Below are positions 6,729 through 14,348 of a stretch of 29,139 bases of DNA, piece after piece. A model generated the notes under the pieces. The model did not search any database, was not told the DNA's origin, and saw only the letters and a program-made list of their open reading frames with translations. The position numbers and the translations under genes are program-made. How positions within the stretch are numbered: position 1 is the stretch's first letter; every line of letters begins with the position of its first letter. Origin of the DNA: an uncultured Collinsella sp. (GTDB taxonomy: Bacteria; Actinomycetota; Coriobacteriia; Coriobacteriales; Coriobacteriaceae); contig UQPP01000031.1 in the NCBI GenBank assembly GCA_900543025.1, positions 1 to 29,139 of the forward strand, in the 5' to 3' direction.

Positions 6729-8046
6729 TGAACGTGCTCCAAACGTGATGCAGGCCGGCGATGAACTTGTCGATGTCGGCCTTGTCGTTGTAGAAGGCCA
6801 CGCTGGCGCGGCAGCAGGCAAGGTTCTCGACGCCCAGCCAGGTGAGCAGCGGCTGTGCACAGTGGTGACCGGCGCGGATGCAGACGCCGTCCATGTCCAT
6901 GATGCTTGCGACGTCGTGCGGGTGGATGCCGCGGACGTTAAAGCTCACAACGCCGTGGTGGTTGTCCCAATAGATGGAGCCGATGATCTGGACAAAGTCG
7001 AGCTGCATGAGCTCGCCCATCAGGTAGTGGACGAGTGCCTGCTCGCGTGCCTGGATGTTCTCGTAACCCACCGTGTTGACCAGGTAGTCGAGTGCCGCAC
7101 CCGTGGCGAAGATGCCGGCGGCGTCCTGTGTGCCGGCCTCGAATTTCTCGGGAACGGGCGCCCAGACGGCGTCCTGCTCGGTAACAGAGTCGATCATCTC
7201 GCCGCCGGTGAGCATGGGCGGCATGGCGTTGAGCAGGTCCATCTTGCCCCACAGCACGCCGATGCCCATGGGGCCCATAGCCTTGTGTGCGCTAAAGGCA
7301 AAGAAGTCGGCGCCCAGGTCGGCCACATCGACCGGCATGTGCGGCAGCGACTGCGCACCGTCGACGACCAGGTAGCCGCCATACTTGTGCACGAGCTTGC
7401 CGAGGTTCTTGACTGGGTTCTCGACTCCCAACACGTTGGAGACCTGACCCACGGCCAGAATCTTGGTCTTGGGACCAACCTTGGCAAGAACCTCCTCGGT
7501 GGTGAGCTGACCGGTCTTGGTGGGGTAGAGGTAGACGAGCTTGGCGCCGGTCTCGCGGCAGACCTGCTGCCACGGAATCAGGTTGGAGTGGTGCTCCATG
7601 ATGGTGATGACGACCTCGTCGCCCGGCTCGAGGACTGTGGGTGCAAAGCTCTTGGCGACCAGGTTGAGCGACTCGCTCGTGTTGCGGGTGAAGACGACCT
7701 CGTTGGCCTGGGCAGCGCCGATGAGGTCGGCGATCTGCTGGCGCACCTTCGCGATAGCCTCAGTGGCCTCGACGGACAGCGAGTACAGGCCGCGCAGGGG
7801 GTTGGCATTCATGCGCTGATAGAAGTCGCGCTCGGCGTCGAGCACACAGGCAGGGCGCTGAGCGGTGGCGGCACTATCGAGGAAGGCGATCTCGGGGTGC
7901 TGCTGGAACAGCGGGAACTGTGCCTTGTAGGGATTGGTCTCGATGTCGACGGTAGGCCAGCCGCGCGAGGCCTCGTCGCTGGCGTCGAGCTCCATAGGCT
8001 CCGGTGCGGTACAGGTATCGCATTTAACGTGCTCGGTGTCGATCAT
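6721..8046 (-). CDS. sufS: SufS group II cysteine desulfurase
   Basis: The 441-residue PLP enzyme mobilises sulfur from L-cysteine as a persulfide. The PLP lysine is Lys255 in SAHKAMGP and the catalytic cysteine is Cys396 in RAGHHCAQP. NTSESLNLV (122-130), MEHHSN (150-155) and VDGAQ (228-232) are the usual cofactor-binding segments. The start ATG overlaps the sufD stop (ATGA), indicating translational coupling. Compared with typical SufS proteins it has an extra N-terminal stretch of about 35-40 residues that includes a CDTC motif at residues 9-12. Confidence 0.96.
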   Translation of the reverse strand: MIDTEHVKCDTCTAPEPMELDASDEASRGWPTVDIETNPYKAQFPLFQQHPEIAFLDSAATAQRPACVLDAERDFYQRMNANPLRGLYSLSVEATEAIAKVRQQIADLIGAAQANEVVFTRNTSESLNLVAKSFAPTVLEPGDEVVITIMEHHSNLIPWQQVCRETGAKLVYLYPTKTGQLTTEEVLAKVGPKTKILAVGQVSNVLGVENPVKNLGKLVHKYGGYLVVDGAQSLPHMPVDVADLGADFFAFSAHKAMGPMGIGVLWGKMDLLNAMPPMLTGGEMIDSVTEQDAVWAPVPEKFEAGTQDAAGIFATGAALDYLVNTVGYENIQAREQALVHYLMGELMQLDFVQIIGSIYWDNHHGVVSFNVRGIHPHDVASIMDMDGVCIRAGHHCAQPLLTWLGVENLACCRASVAFYNDKADIDKFIAGLHHVWSTFNG

Positions 8047-9314
8047 GCGAGCTCCTCTTCAAAGTTGTCAATCAGGTTGTTGCCCAGGCGGACGACGGCT
8101 GCGCGAGTGCGCTCGTCGGTGGCGGAAAGCGCGGCGTCCTCCAGCTTGGCGCGGATGAACAGGTCCTCGGCGGCGTTTTGGTCAAGGCCGCGGCAGGCGA
8201 GGTAGAACAGCTGCTCGTCGCGGACGTGACCGATGGTGGCGCCGTGGTTGCCGGCGACGTCGTCCTCGTCGCACAGGATGACGGGGACGGTCTTGTTGTC
8301 GACGCCCTTGTTGGCCAAAAGCACCGTCTCGCGCTCGGTGCCGGTTGCACCCTTGCAACCGTGCACGAGGTCGATGGTGCCGCGGTAGACCTTCTTGGAC
8401 GTGCCGGTCAGCACGCCGTTGGCGTCGATCTCGCACTCGGTCTTGCGACCGCGGTGGCGCAGCTCGTAGTTAAAGTCGCGCACCTGCTCTCGGGCGCCCA
8501 GGTAGTCAGTATCGATGGTGACCTTGGCGGTATCGCCCAGCAGGTCGCCGGCAAGGCCGGTGGCGCTGGCGCCGGCACCCAGGACGGTGTGCTGCACGTT
8601 GACGCGCGCGCCCTCGTCAAGGAACAGGCCGGTGTCGTCGAGCGCGATCCAGCTATCGTCGAGCGTCTGCGTGCAGGTCACGTTGACGGTGGCGTACTCG
8701 TGGGCGCACACGCGTAGCACGGATCCCACGACGCCTTGGCCGGCAACGGGAGAGTCCAGGGCAATAAGCAGATCGAGCGTCGACTGGGGACGGGCGACGA
8801 CGTCGATGGCGGCGATGGCCGCGGCTGCATCGACACCGCTCACGCGCACGGTAACCGTGGCGTGCTTGTATGCGGGCACATCGATGACGATGCGCTTGGT
8901 GGCGTGGTCGGCCAAGTAGGTGTAGGCAGCCTCGCCCATGCCGGTCTCGAAGGCTTCAGCAGGGGAGAGCTCCTCCTCGAGCTTGATGGCACCGGCCTGG
9001 TAGATGGAGGTGGCGGGCACGTCAAGCTCGGTCTCGGGCGTGATGCGGGCGCGGTCGGCGGCGTCGCCGGGGGCGGAGGCGCGGCGCTCGGGGAAGCGCT
9101 CGGCCATGGCGTCCATGGCGGCGTTAAATGCGTCGGCAGCGCCGCGGAACTGCTCGTCCAAGCCCTCGACCTTAACAGCCTCGGTGGGAGCGGCGGCAAG
9201 CTCGTCAGAGAGCTCGAGCTTGGTCTGGTTCATCTTCAGCCAACCCCAAGTGGCAGCTGGCATCGCATTGACCTGCTCAAGGGTGGTAGCAGCGGTGTTC
9301 GTGGTCTGGTTCAT
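8043..9314 (-). CDS. sufD: SufD, Fe-S cluster scaffold subunit
   Basis: The 423-residue protein begins MNQTTNTAAT at ATG 9314, whose first base overlaps the sufB stop (TAATG). The long C-terminal region is the parallel beta-helix of the SufB/SufD family. The conserved segment GNHGATIGHVRDEQLFYL contains the family histidine and is followed by the helical cap (GLDQNAAEDLFIRAKLE). The N-terminal 110 residues are poorly conserved, as is normal for SufD. With SufB and SufC it forms the SufBCD scaffold, where SufD is thought to help iron entry. The same frame stays open upstream inside sufB, but that part is antiframe noise. Confidence 0.93.
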   Translation of the reverse strand: MNQTTNTAATTLEQVNAMPAATWGWLKMNQTKLELSDELAAAPTEAVKVEGLDEQFRGAADAFNAAMDAMAERFPERRASAPGDAADRARITPETELDVPATSIYQAGAIKLEEELSPAEAFETGMGEAAYTYLADHATKRIVIDVPAYKHATVTVRVSGVDAAAAIAAIDVVARPQSTLDLLIALDSPVAGQGVVGSVLRVCAHEYATVNVTCTQTLDDSWIALDDTGLFLDEGARVNVQHTVLGAGASATGLAGDLLGDTAKVTIDTDYLGAREQVRDFNYELRHRGRKTECEIDANGVLTGTSKKVYRGTIDLVHGCKGATGTERETVLLANKGVDNKTVPVILCDEDDVAGNHGATIGHVRDEQLFYLACRGLDQNAAEDLFIRAKLEDAALSATDERTRAAVVRLGNNLIDNFEEELA

Positions 9315-10726
9315 TATCCGATCGCTCCTTCCATCTCGAGCTTGATCAGGTTGTTCATCTCGACGGCGTACTCCAGCGGCAGCTCCTTGGAGACCGGGTT
9401 GGCAAAGCCGTTGACGATCATGGTGCTGGCCTCTTCCTCCGAGATGCCGCGGCTCATCAGGTAGAACACCTTGTCGTCGCCGATACGACCGATGGTGGCC
9501 TCGTGGCCGATGTCGACGTTCTTGGCGCGGATGTCCATGGCCGGAATAGTGTCGGAGCGGCTCTGGTCGTCGAGCATCAGCGACTGGCAGCTCACGGTTG
9601 CCTTGGAGCCCTCGGCCTTGGGCGTGGCCACGATAGAGCTGCGGAAGGTCTGGATGCCGCCGCTCTTGGAGATGCCCTTGGTCTCGACGGTCGCCGAGGT
9701 CTCGGGCGCGTTGAGTACGACCTTGCAGCCGGTATCGAGGTTCTGGCCGGCGCCGGCAAAGGTGATGCCGGTAAAGCTCGAACGGGCGCGGCGGCCGTTG
9801 AGCACGCTCATGGGATAGAGGTAGCCCACGTGGCTGCCGAAGGAGCCACTGATCCACTCGATGTCGCCGTCCTCGTCCACGCGCGCACGCTTGGTGTTGA
9901 GGTTGTACATGTTCTTGGACCAGTTCTCGATGGTCGAGTAGCGCAGGTGTGCGCGTTTGCCCACAAAGAGCTCGACGGCGCCGGCGTGGAGGTTGGCTAC
10001 GTTGTACTTGGGCGCGGAGCAACCCTCGATAAAGTGCAGGTCGGCGTCGTCCTCGACGATGATGAGCGTGTGCTCAAACTGGCCGGCGCCCTTGGCGTTA
10101 AGACGGAAGTAGCTCTGCAGCGGGAAGTCGAGCTTGGTGCCCTTGGGCACGTAGACAAACGAGCCGCCCGACCATACGGCGCCGTGCAGGGCCGCAAACT
10201 TGTGGTCGGTGGGCGGGATGAGCGTCATAAACTTCTCGTGGATGAGCGGTTCCCACTGCGGGTCGTGCAGGGCCTCCTCGATGCCGGAGTAGACGATGCC
10301 CATCTTGGACGCGGTGTCCTGCATGTTGTGGTAGACCAGCTCGGAGTCGTACTGCGCGCCGACGCCTGCCAGGTAGCTGCGCTCGGCCTCGGGGATGCCC
10401 AGGCGCTCAAAGGTGTTCTTGATGTCGTCGGGCACCGACTCCCAGTCGTGTTTTTGGTCGGTGTTGGGCTTGACGTAGGTGACGATGTTGTCCATGTCCA
10501 AGCCCTCGATGGAGGGGCCCCACGTCGGATCCGGGAAGCGGTTGAAAATCTCGAGGGACTTGAGGCGCAGGTCGAGCATCCACTGTGGCTCGTCCTTCTT
10601 GGCGCTGATCTCGCGCACGATGTCGGGCGTGATGCCGGCGTCGAGGCGCTCGAATCCCTCCTCGCCATAGGTGAAGTCGTAGAGGCTGCGGTCGATGTCC
10701 GCGACCTCGGTGCGGTTCTTGGTCAT
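9314..10726 (-). CDS. sufB: SufB, Fe-S cluster scaffold subunit
   Basis: The 470-residue protein starts MTKNRTEVADIDRSLYDF and has normal SufB length. Typical segments include GLDMDNIVTYVKPN (about 95-108), AVWSGGSFVYVPKGTKL (about 188-204), IEGCSAPKYNVANLHAG (about 233-249), the beta-helix, IGRIGDDKVFYLMSRG and the C-terminal EEASTMIVNGFANPV. The Cys of EGCSAP is the position usually assigned to sulfur acceptance. It is the core scaffold of the SUF complex. The gene starts 12 bases after the sufC stop. Confidence 0.97.
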   Translation of the reverse strand: MTKNRTEVADIDRSLYDFTYGEEGFERLDAGITPDIVREISAKKDEPQWMLDLRLKSLEIFNRFPDPTWGPSIEGLDMDNIVTYVKPNTDQKHDWESVPDDIKNTFERLGIPEAERSYLAGVGAQYDSELVYHNMQDTASKMGIVYSGIEEALHDPQWEPLIHEKFMTLIPPTDHKFAALHGAVWSGGSFVYVPKGTKLDFPLQSYFRLNAKGAGQFEHTLIIVEDDADLHFIEGCSAPKYNVANLHAGAVELFVGKRAHLRYSTIENWSKNMYNLNTKRARVDEDGDIEWISGSFGSHVGYLYPMSVLNGRRARSSFTGITFAGAGQNLDTGCKVVLNAPETSATVETKGISKSGGIQTFRSSIVATPKAEGSKATVSCQSLMLDDQSRSDTIPAMDIRAKNVDIGHEATIGRIGDDKVFYLMSRGISEEEASTMIVNGFANPVSKELPLEYAVEMNNLIKLEMEGAIG

Positions 10727-10738
10727 TGCGTCGCCCCT

Positions 10739-11539
10739 TTACGCCTGCTGCTCGGCAGCGGCGGCTTCGGCCTGGGCGCGCTGCTCGGCGGCCTCGCGCT
10801 CGAAGGTCTCAAAACCGTTCTTGTCGATCCAGGGGATCAGCGAGGCGTCGTCCTCGCGTACGATGTGGCCCTTGACCATAACGTGGACGCGGTCGACATC
10901 CAGGTGTTCCAGGATGCGCGTGTTGTGCGTGATGATGAGCATGGAGCCGTCGCAGCTCTTGCGGTACGCGTCCATGCCGTGGCTGACGGTGGACAGGGCG
11001 TCGACGTCCAGGCCGGAGTCGGTTTCGTCCAGGATGGCGAGTTTGGGCTGCAGCAGCAGAAGCTGGAGCATCTCGACCTTCTTCTTCTCGCCGCCCGAGA
11101 AGCCTACGCCCAACTCGCGGTTGAGGTAGGCGGTATCCATGTTGAGCTCGGCCGCGAGCTCCTTGACGCGACGGCGGAATTCCTTGCCCTTCATCTCCAG
11201 GCCGGGACGGCCGGCGATGCTGGCACGCAAAAAGCTCGACAGCGGCACGCCCGGAATCTCGACCGGGGCCTGGAAGCTCAGGAACAGGCCAGCGCGCGAA
11301 CGCTTGTCGGTGGTGAGCTCGGTGATGTCCTGGCGGTCAAAGACGATACGGCCGTCGTTGACCGTGTAGACGGGGTCGCCCATGACCAGGTGGCCCAGGG
11401 TGGATTTGCCGGCGCCGTTGGGTCCCATCAGCACATGGGTCTCGCCGGCGGCGACGTTGAGGTTGACGTTGTGGAGGATGGTCTTCTCGTCCACGGAGGC
11501 GGTCAGACCTTCGATGGAAAGCAGCGGATTTGCGCTCAT
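10739..11539 (-). CDS. sufC: SufC, ABC-type ATPase of the SUF scaffold
   Basis: The 266-residue product starts at ATG 11539 (AGAGGG ribosome site eight bases upstream) rather than at an upstream in-frame ATG at 11569. It has the Walker A GPNGAGKST, the signature FSGGEKKKVEM and the Walker B LAILDETDSGLD, all diagnostic of SufC. ATP binding drives remodelling of SufB-SufD. A run of Ala/Glu/Gln (AEQRAQAEAAAAEQQA) makes up the C-terminus. It is the promoter-proximal gene of the suf operon. Confidence 0.97.
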   Translation of the reverse strand: MSANPLLSIEGLTASVDEKTILHNVNLNVAAGETHVLMGPNGAGKSTLGHLVMGDPVYTVNDGRIVFDRQDITELTTDKRSRAGLFLSFQAPVEIPGVPLSSFLRASIAGRPGLEMKGKEFRRRVKELAAELNMDTAYLNRELGVGFSGGEKKKVEMLQLLLLQPKLAILDETDSGLDVDALSTVSHGMDAYRKSCDGSMLIITHNTRILEHLDVDRVHVMVKGHIVREDDASLIPWIDKNGFETFEREAAEQRAQAEAAAAEQQA

Positions 11540-11603
11540 GCTGTCCCTCTCTGTATATGGTGTACTCATAGGTGTACTAAACCCTAGGAATCTTCTCGGA
11601 ATA

Positions 11604-11631
11604 AAGCTACTATGGGTTCGGCGTTAGTCAA
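11604..11631 (-). promoter_or_regulatory. Candidate suf operon promoter
   Basis: On the minus strand a good -35 box, TTGACT (11631-11626), is followed after 16 bases by a weak -10, TAGCTT (11609-11604). The leader to the sufC ATG is about 60 bases. The operator array lies 37 bases or more upstream of the -35 box, a position suited to activation or looping rather than simple blocking of this promoter. Confidence 0.5.
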
Positions 11632-11667
11632 GGGAAAACCCGACTAATCCACTCGACTTTTCAAATT

Positions 11668-11744
11668 CTGGGACAAAATAACCTGTTGTGTTTGTCCCAT
11701 TTACTTAAGATTTGGGACAAACAAAGCTGGTTATGTTGTCCCAG
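11668..11744. promoter_or_regulatory. 77-bp double-palindromic operator array between sufC and the Rrf2 regulator
   Basis: Four copies of a TGGGACAA half-site lie in alternating orientation: 11669 (+), 11699 (-), 11713 (+) and 11743 (-). The outer 18-base arms (11668-11685 and 11727-11744) match at 16 of 18 positions, and the inner arms (GTTTGTCCCA 11690-11699 and TGGGACAAAC 11713-11722) match perfectly. Both pairs share one centre at 11706. The array can equally be read as two 31-bp palindromes (11669-11699 and 11713-11743) with centres 44 bp apart. The inner-right and outer-right sites end only 20 bases before the regulator ATG. The likely ligand is the adjacent IscR-type regulator, which would then autoregulate. 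Confidence 0.8.
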
Positions 11745-11763
11745 ATGCGATGGGAGGGTTGGT

Positions 11764-12195
11764 ATGCTCATTTCTTCTAAGGGCCGCTATGCCCTCCGAC
11801 TGATGATCTATATCGCAGCGCTTGGTGACGCCGAGGGCAAGATCGCCCTTCGCGAGGTCGCCGACCGCGAGCATATCTCGCAAAAGTATCTGGAGCAGCT
11901 GGTCCGTCCGCTCATGAAGGCGGGCCTGCTTAAAAGCGTGCGCGGCAAGGGCGGTGGCTACATGATGGCCAAGGACCCCGCCGAGGTGCGTGCCGGCGAC
12001 ATCCTGTGTGCCGTCGAGGGCAGCACGGCTCCGGTGGCGTGCGATGGCATCGACAACAGCTGCACCCGCAGCGATTTGTGCTCGACCGTCAAGTTCTGGC
12101 GCGGTTTGGACGACGTGATCGAAAAGTACGTCGACGGCGTGACGTTGGCCGACCTGGCCGCCGTCCCCGAAATCAACTTTAACATTAAGCTGTAG
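11764..12195 (+). CDS. Rrf2/IscR-type transcriptional regulator of the suf operon
   Basis: The 143-residue protein starts at ATG 11764 after GGGAGGG; the open frame upstream runs through the operator and is not coding. It has the Rrf2 winged helix with SSKGRYALRLMIYIA (4-18), ISQKYLEQLVRPLMKAGLLKS (38-58) and the wing GKGGGYMMAKDP. Cys93, Cys100 and Cys106 have near-IscR spacing and are likely [2Fe-2S] ligands. Divergence from sufCBDSU and the operator array between them argue that it senses Fe-S status and controls the operon. It could be named SufR- or IscR-like; the symbol is left empty because the exact subgroup is uncertain. Confidence 0.93.
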   Translation: MLISSKGRYALRLMIYIAALGDAEGKIALREVADREHISQKYLEQLVRPLMKAGLLKSVRGKGGGYMMAKDPAEVRAGDILCAVEGSTAPVACDGIDNSCTRSDLCSTVKFWRGLDDVIEKYVDGVTLADLAAVPEINFNIKL

Positions 12196-12334
12196 GTTGA
12201 GCGCAATTCCTTAAGATTTCGCGGAGGGTTGTTGCCGTTTACCGAGGGGTTGTTGTGCAACAACGGGCGAGCTGCAATACTTATTTTTATCTTTGCAAAC
12301 TGAACTTTAACTACACCAATGCAGGGAGGATCTT

Positions 12335-14146
12335 ATGCAGCCCAAGCATTCTGCGATTGTCGCGGGTCTGACGCTGGCGCTTTCGTTTGGCGCCGTTTCC
12401 GCGCCGGCACCCGCCGCTGCCGAGGAGCCCACGCCGGGCGTTGCCTCGGATGCCACCGATATCGATAAGGGCCTTTACACCCAACAGTCCTTCTCGGGCG
12501 TGTTGAGGTCGGTTCAGGGTGTCTCGTTTGTCAACGTGACTCCCGAGATAAAGTACTTTACCAAGTACGAGAGCCATGGCAACTACAACCAGGGCTTTTC
12601 GTACGGTGACGGCTATAACGCGCTGGGTTATTACCAGTTCGACCGTCGTTGGTCGCTCATTCCGTTTATGAAGCAGGCCTACAACTACAACCCCGAAAAA
12701 TACTGCATGCTCAAGGATACGATTGATCGCGGCAGCGAGATTTCCAACACGAGCAATGCCATGTACGAGAACGGCCAGCTCACCGAGCTGGGCCATATCG
12801 CGCAGGATGCCTTCCAAGGTGCGTACAACACCGATCCTGTTGAGTTTTCAGCACTTCAAGATGCCTATGCGTACAACTCGTACTATGCGGTGACCGAGGC
12901 GTGGCTCAAGAGCGGCCTGGGTATTGATATTTCGGGCCGCGCCGATTGCGTCAAGGGCATGGTGTGGAGCATCACCAACATGTGCGGCACTGGTGGCTGC
13001 AGGGACTTTTTCCGCTGGGCGAATCTTTCCAATGATATGTCCGACCGCGAGTTTGTGACGGCGCTCTCCAACAGCGTGGTCAATAACGTGGCGACCAAGT
13101 ATTCGAGCCAGCCCCAGTATCATGAGGGCTGGAAGAATCGTTATAAGAATGAGCTGAAGGACTGCTTGGCTTATATCGCCGAGGACGAGGCAGCCGCTGC
13201 GACGCCCGTGCAGCCCGAGCCCACACCGGCGCCCTCGCCGACACCTGATTCGAATGACGACTCGAGTGACGATCCCAACGATGACAGGATGGATACGCCC
13301 TCGACCGATGCTGACGGTAATGGCTCGGCTGGTGGCACTACCAACGACGGCTCTACCTCGAACGGCTCCAATTCGAACGGCTCTGCTGCGGGCGATTCGT
13401 CTTCAAGCTTTGCCGGCAATACGGACAGCGACGCTTCTGGTTCGACCGGCGCTGACACCTCTAACTCATCTACCGGCTCGAGCGATTCGTCCGTTGACAC
13501 CGGCTCTAACAACGGCTCCGGCTCTGACGCAACCCCTGATTCCGATGCTTCCAAGGACGACTCGAATAAGGCGCCGGACGCTCCCGTTGCTTCGCCGGAC
13601 AAGAAGCCTTCTTTCTCCGAGCAGCTTGGTTCTACGCTGGGCTCTTCGCTGATGGCTGGCGTCAATAATGGTTCGACTCAGAACAAGGACAACTCTGATC
13701 AGGTTTCCACGGAAAAGACCGAGGCCGCAAAGGGCGACTCCAAGGATGAGGCTTCCGAGAAGACCGTATCCGATAAAGGTTCTAGCTCGGAGGAGAAGGA
13801 CGACAAGTCCACTCAGAAGAAGGACGAGGATAAGAAGTCTGAATCTGAGGAGAAGGACGAGAGCAAGGGCAAGACCAAGGACGGAAAGCAGCAGGGCGAG
13901 GACAACGGTAAAGGCAACACTGACAACCGAAACCAGGAGCAAAATGACTCCAAAAAGGTGACCACCACGACGACTACAACGACCAAGTCATCTGGCGGTA
14001 ACATGCCCAAGACGGGCGACCTTATCGTTATGGCGAGCCTTGCCAGTGCAAGCTTGGCCACACTGGGCGCTACGTCTATCGTAAGTGGTAAGCATAAGCT
14101 CGATCAGCAGAAGAAAGCTTCTGGGGAGGACAGCTCGGAGGAGTAG
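12335..14146 (+). CDS. Secreted, sortase-anchored protein with lysozyme-like domain and long Ser/Thr/Asp-rich stalk
   Basis: The 603-residue protein starts at ATG 12335 after GGGAGGA. Residues 1-29 are a signal peptide ending APAAA. Residues about 65-280 resemble the lysozyme/muramidase superfamily: KYESHGNYN places a candidate catalytic Glu at 79, followed by GYNALGYYQFDRRW (93-106). This domain has several cysteines (YCML, DCVKG, MCGTGGC, DCLAY) that could form disulfides outside the cell. A Pro-rich hinge (about 290-305) leads to about 250 residues of low-complexity Ser/Asp/Asn/Gly and then Lys/Glu/Asp sequence and a threonine run. The C-terminus has MPKTG (557-561, an LPXTG variant), a hydrophobic segment and a KHK stop signal, then an unusual acidic tail. 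It is probably a cell-wall-attached peptidoglycan-cleaving or surface protein. Enzyme activity is inferred from motif shape only. Confidence 0.78.
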   Translation: MQPKHSAIVAGLTLALSFGAVSAPAPAAAEEPTPGVASDATDIDKGLYTQQSFSGVLRSVQGVSFVNVTPEIKYFTKYESHGNYNQGFSYGDGYNALGYYQFDRRWSLIPFMKQAYNYNPEKYCMLKDTIDRGSEISNTSNAMYENGQLTELGHIAQDAFQGAYNTDPVEFSALQDAYAYNSYYAVTEAWLKSGLGIDISGRADCVKGMVWSITNMCGTGGCRDFFRWANLSNDMSDREFVTALSNSVVNNVATKYSSQPQYHEGWKNRYKNELKDCLAYIAEDEAAAATPVQPEPTPAPSPTPDSNDDSSDDPNDDRMDTPSTDADGNGSAGGTTNDGSTSNGSNSNGSAAGDSSSSFAGNTDSDASGSTGADTSNSSTGSSDSSVDTGSNNGSGSDATPDSDASKDDSNKAPDAPVASPDKKPSFSEQLGSTLGSSLMAGVNNGSTQNKDNSDQVSTEKTEAAKGDSKDEASEKTVSDKGSSSEEKDDKSTQKKDEDKKSESEEKDESKGKTKDGKQQGEDNGKGNTDNRNQEQNDSKKVTTTTTTTTKSSGGNMPKTGDLIVMASLASASLATLGATSIVSGKHKLDQQKKASGEDSSEE

Positions 14147-14178
14147 CCTCTCGGTTGCTAGATAACTAAAGAGTTGGG

Positions 14179-14214
14179 ACGGGGTCCGGTGCGAATGCAT
14201 AGGGCCCCGTTTTG
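14179..14214 (+). terminator. Terminator of the anchored surface-protein gene
   Basis: The stem ACGGGGTCC (14179-14187) with GGGCCCCGT (14202-14210, one G-T pair) is followed by TTTG. It lies 33 bases after the stop codon. Confidence 0.8.
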
Positions 14215-14348
14215 TTGTGCAACGATTAGTTATGCCCCCTCATACCTCTTGTTGCTACCGTTGCCCGATATGTTCGCGCGGCGTCGTCGGTACGCGCGAG
14301 GCGGTCATTACAATTGGCATCGTGTTGCGATTTTGGGGGAACGTTTTG

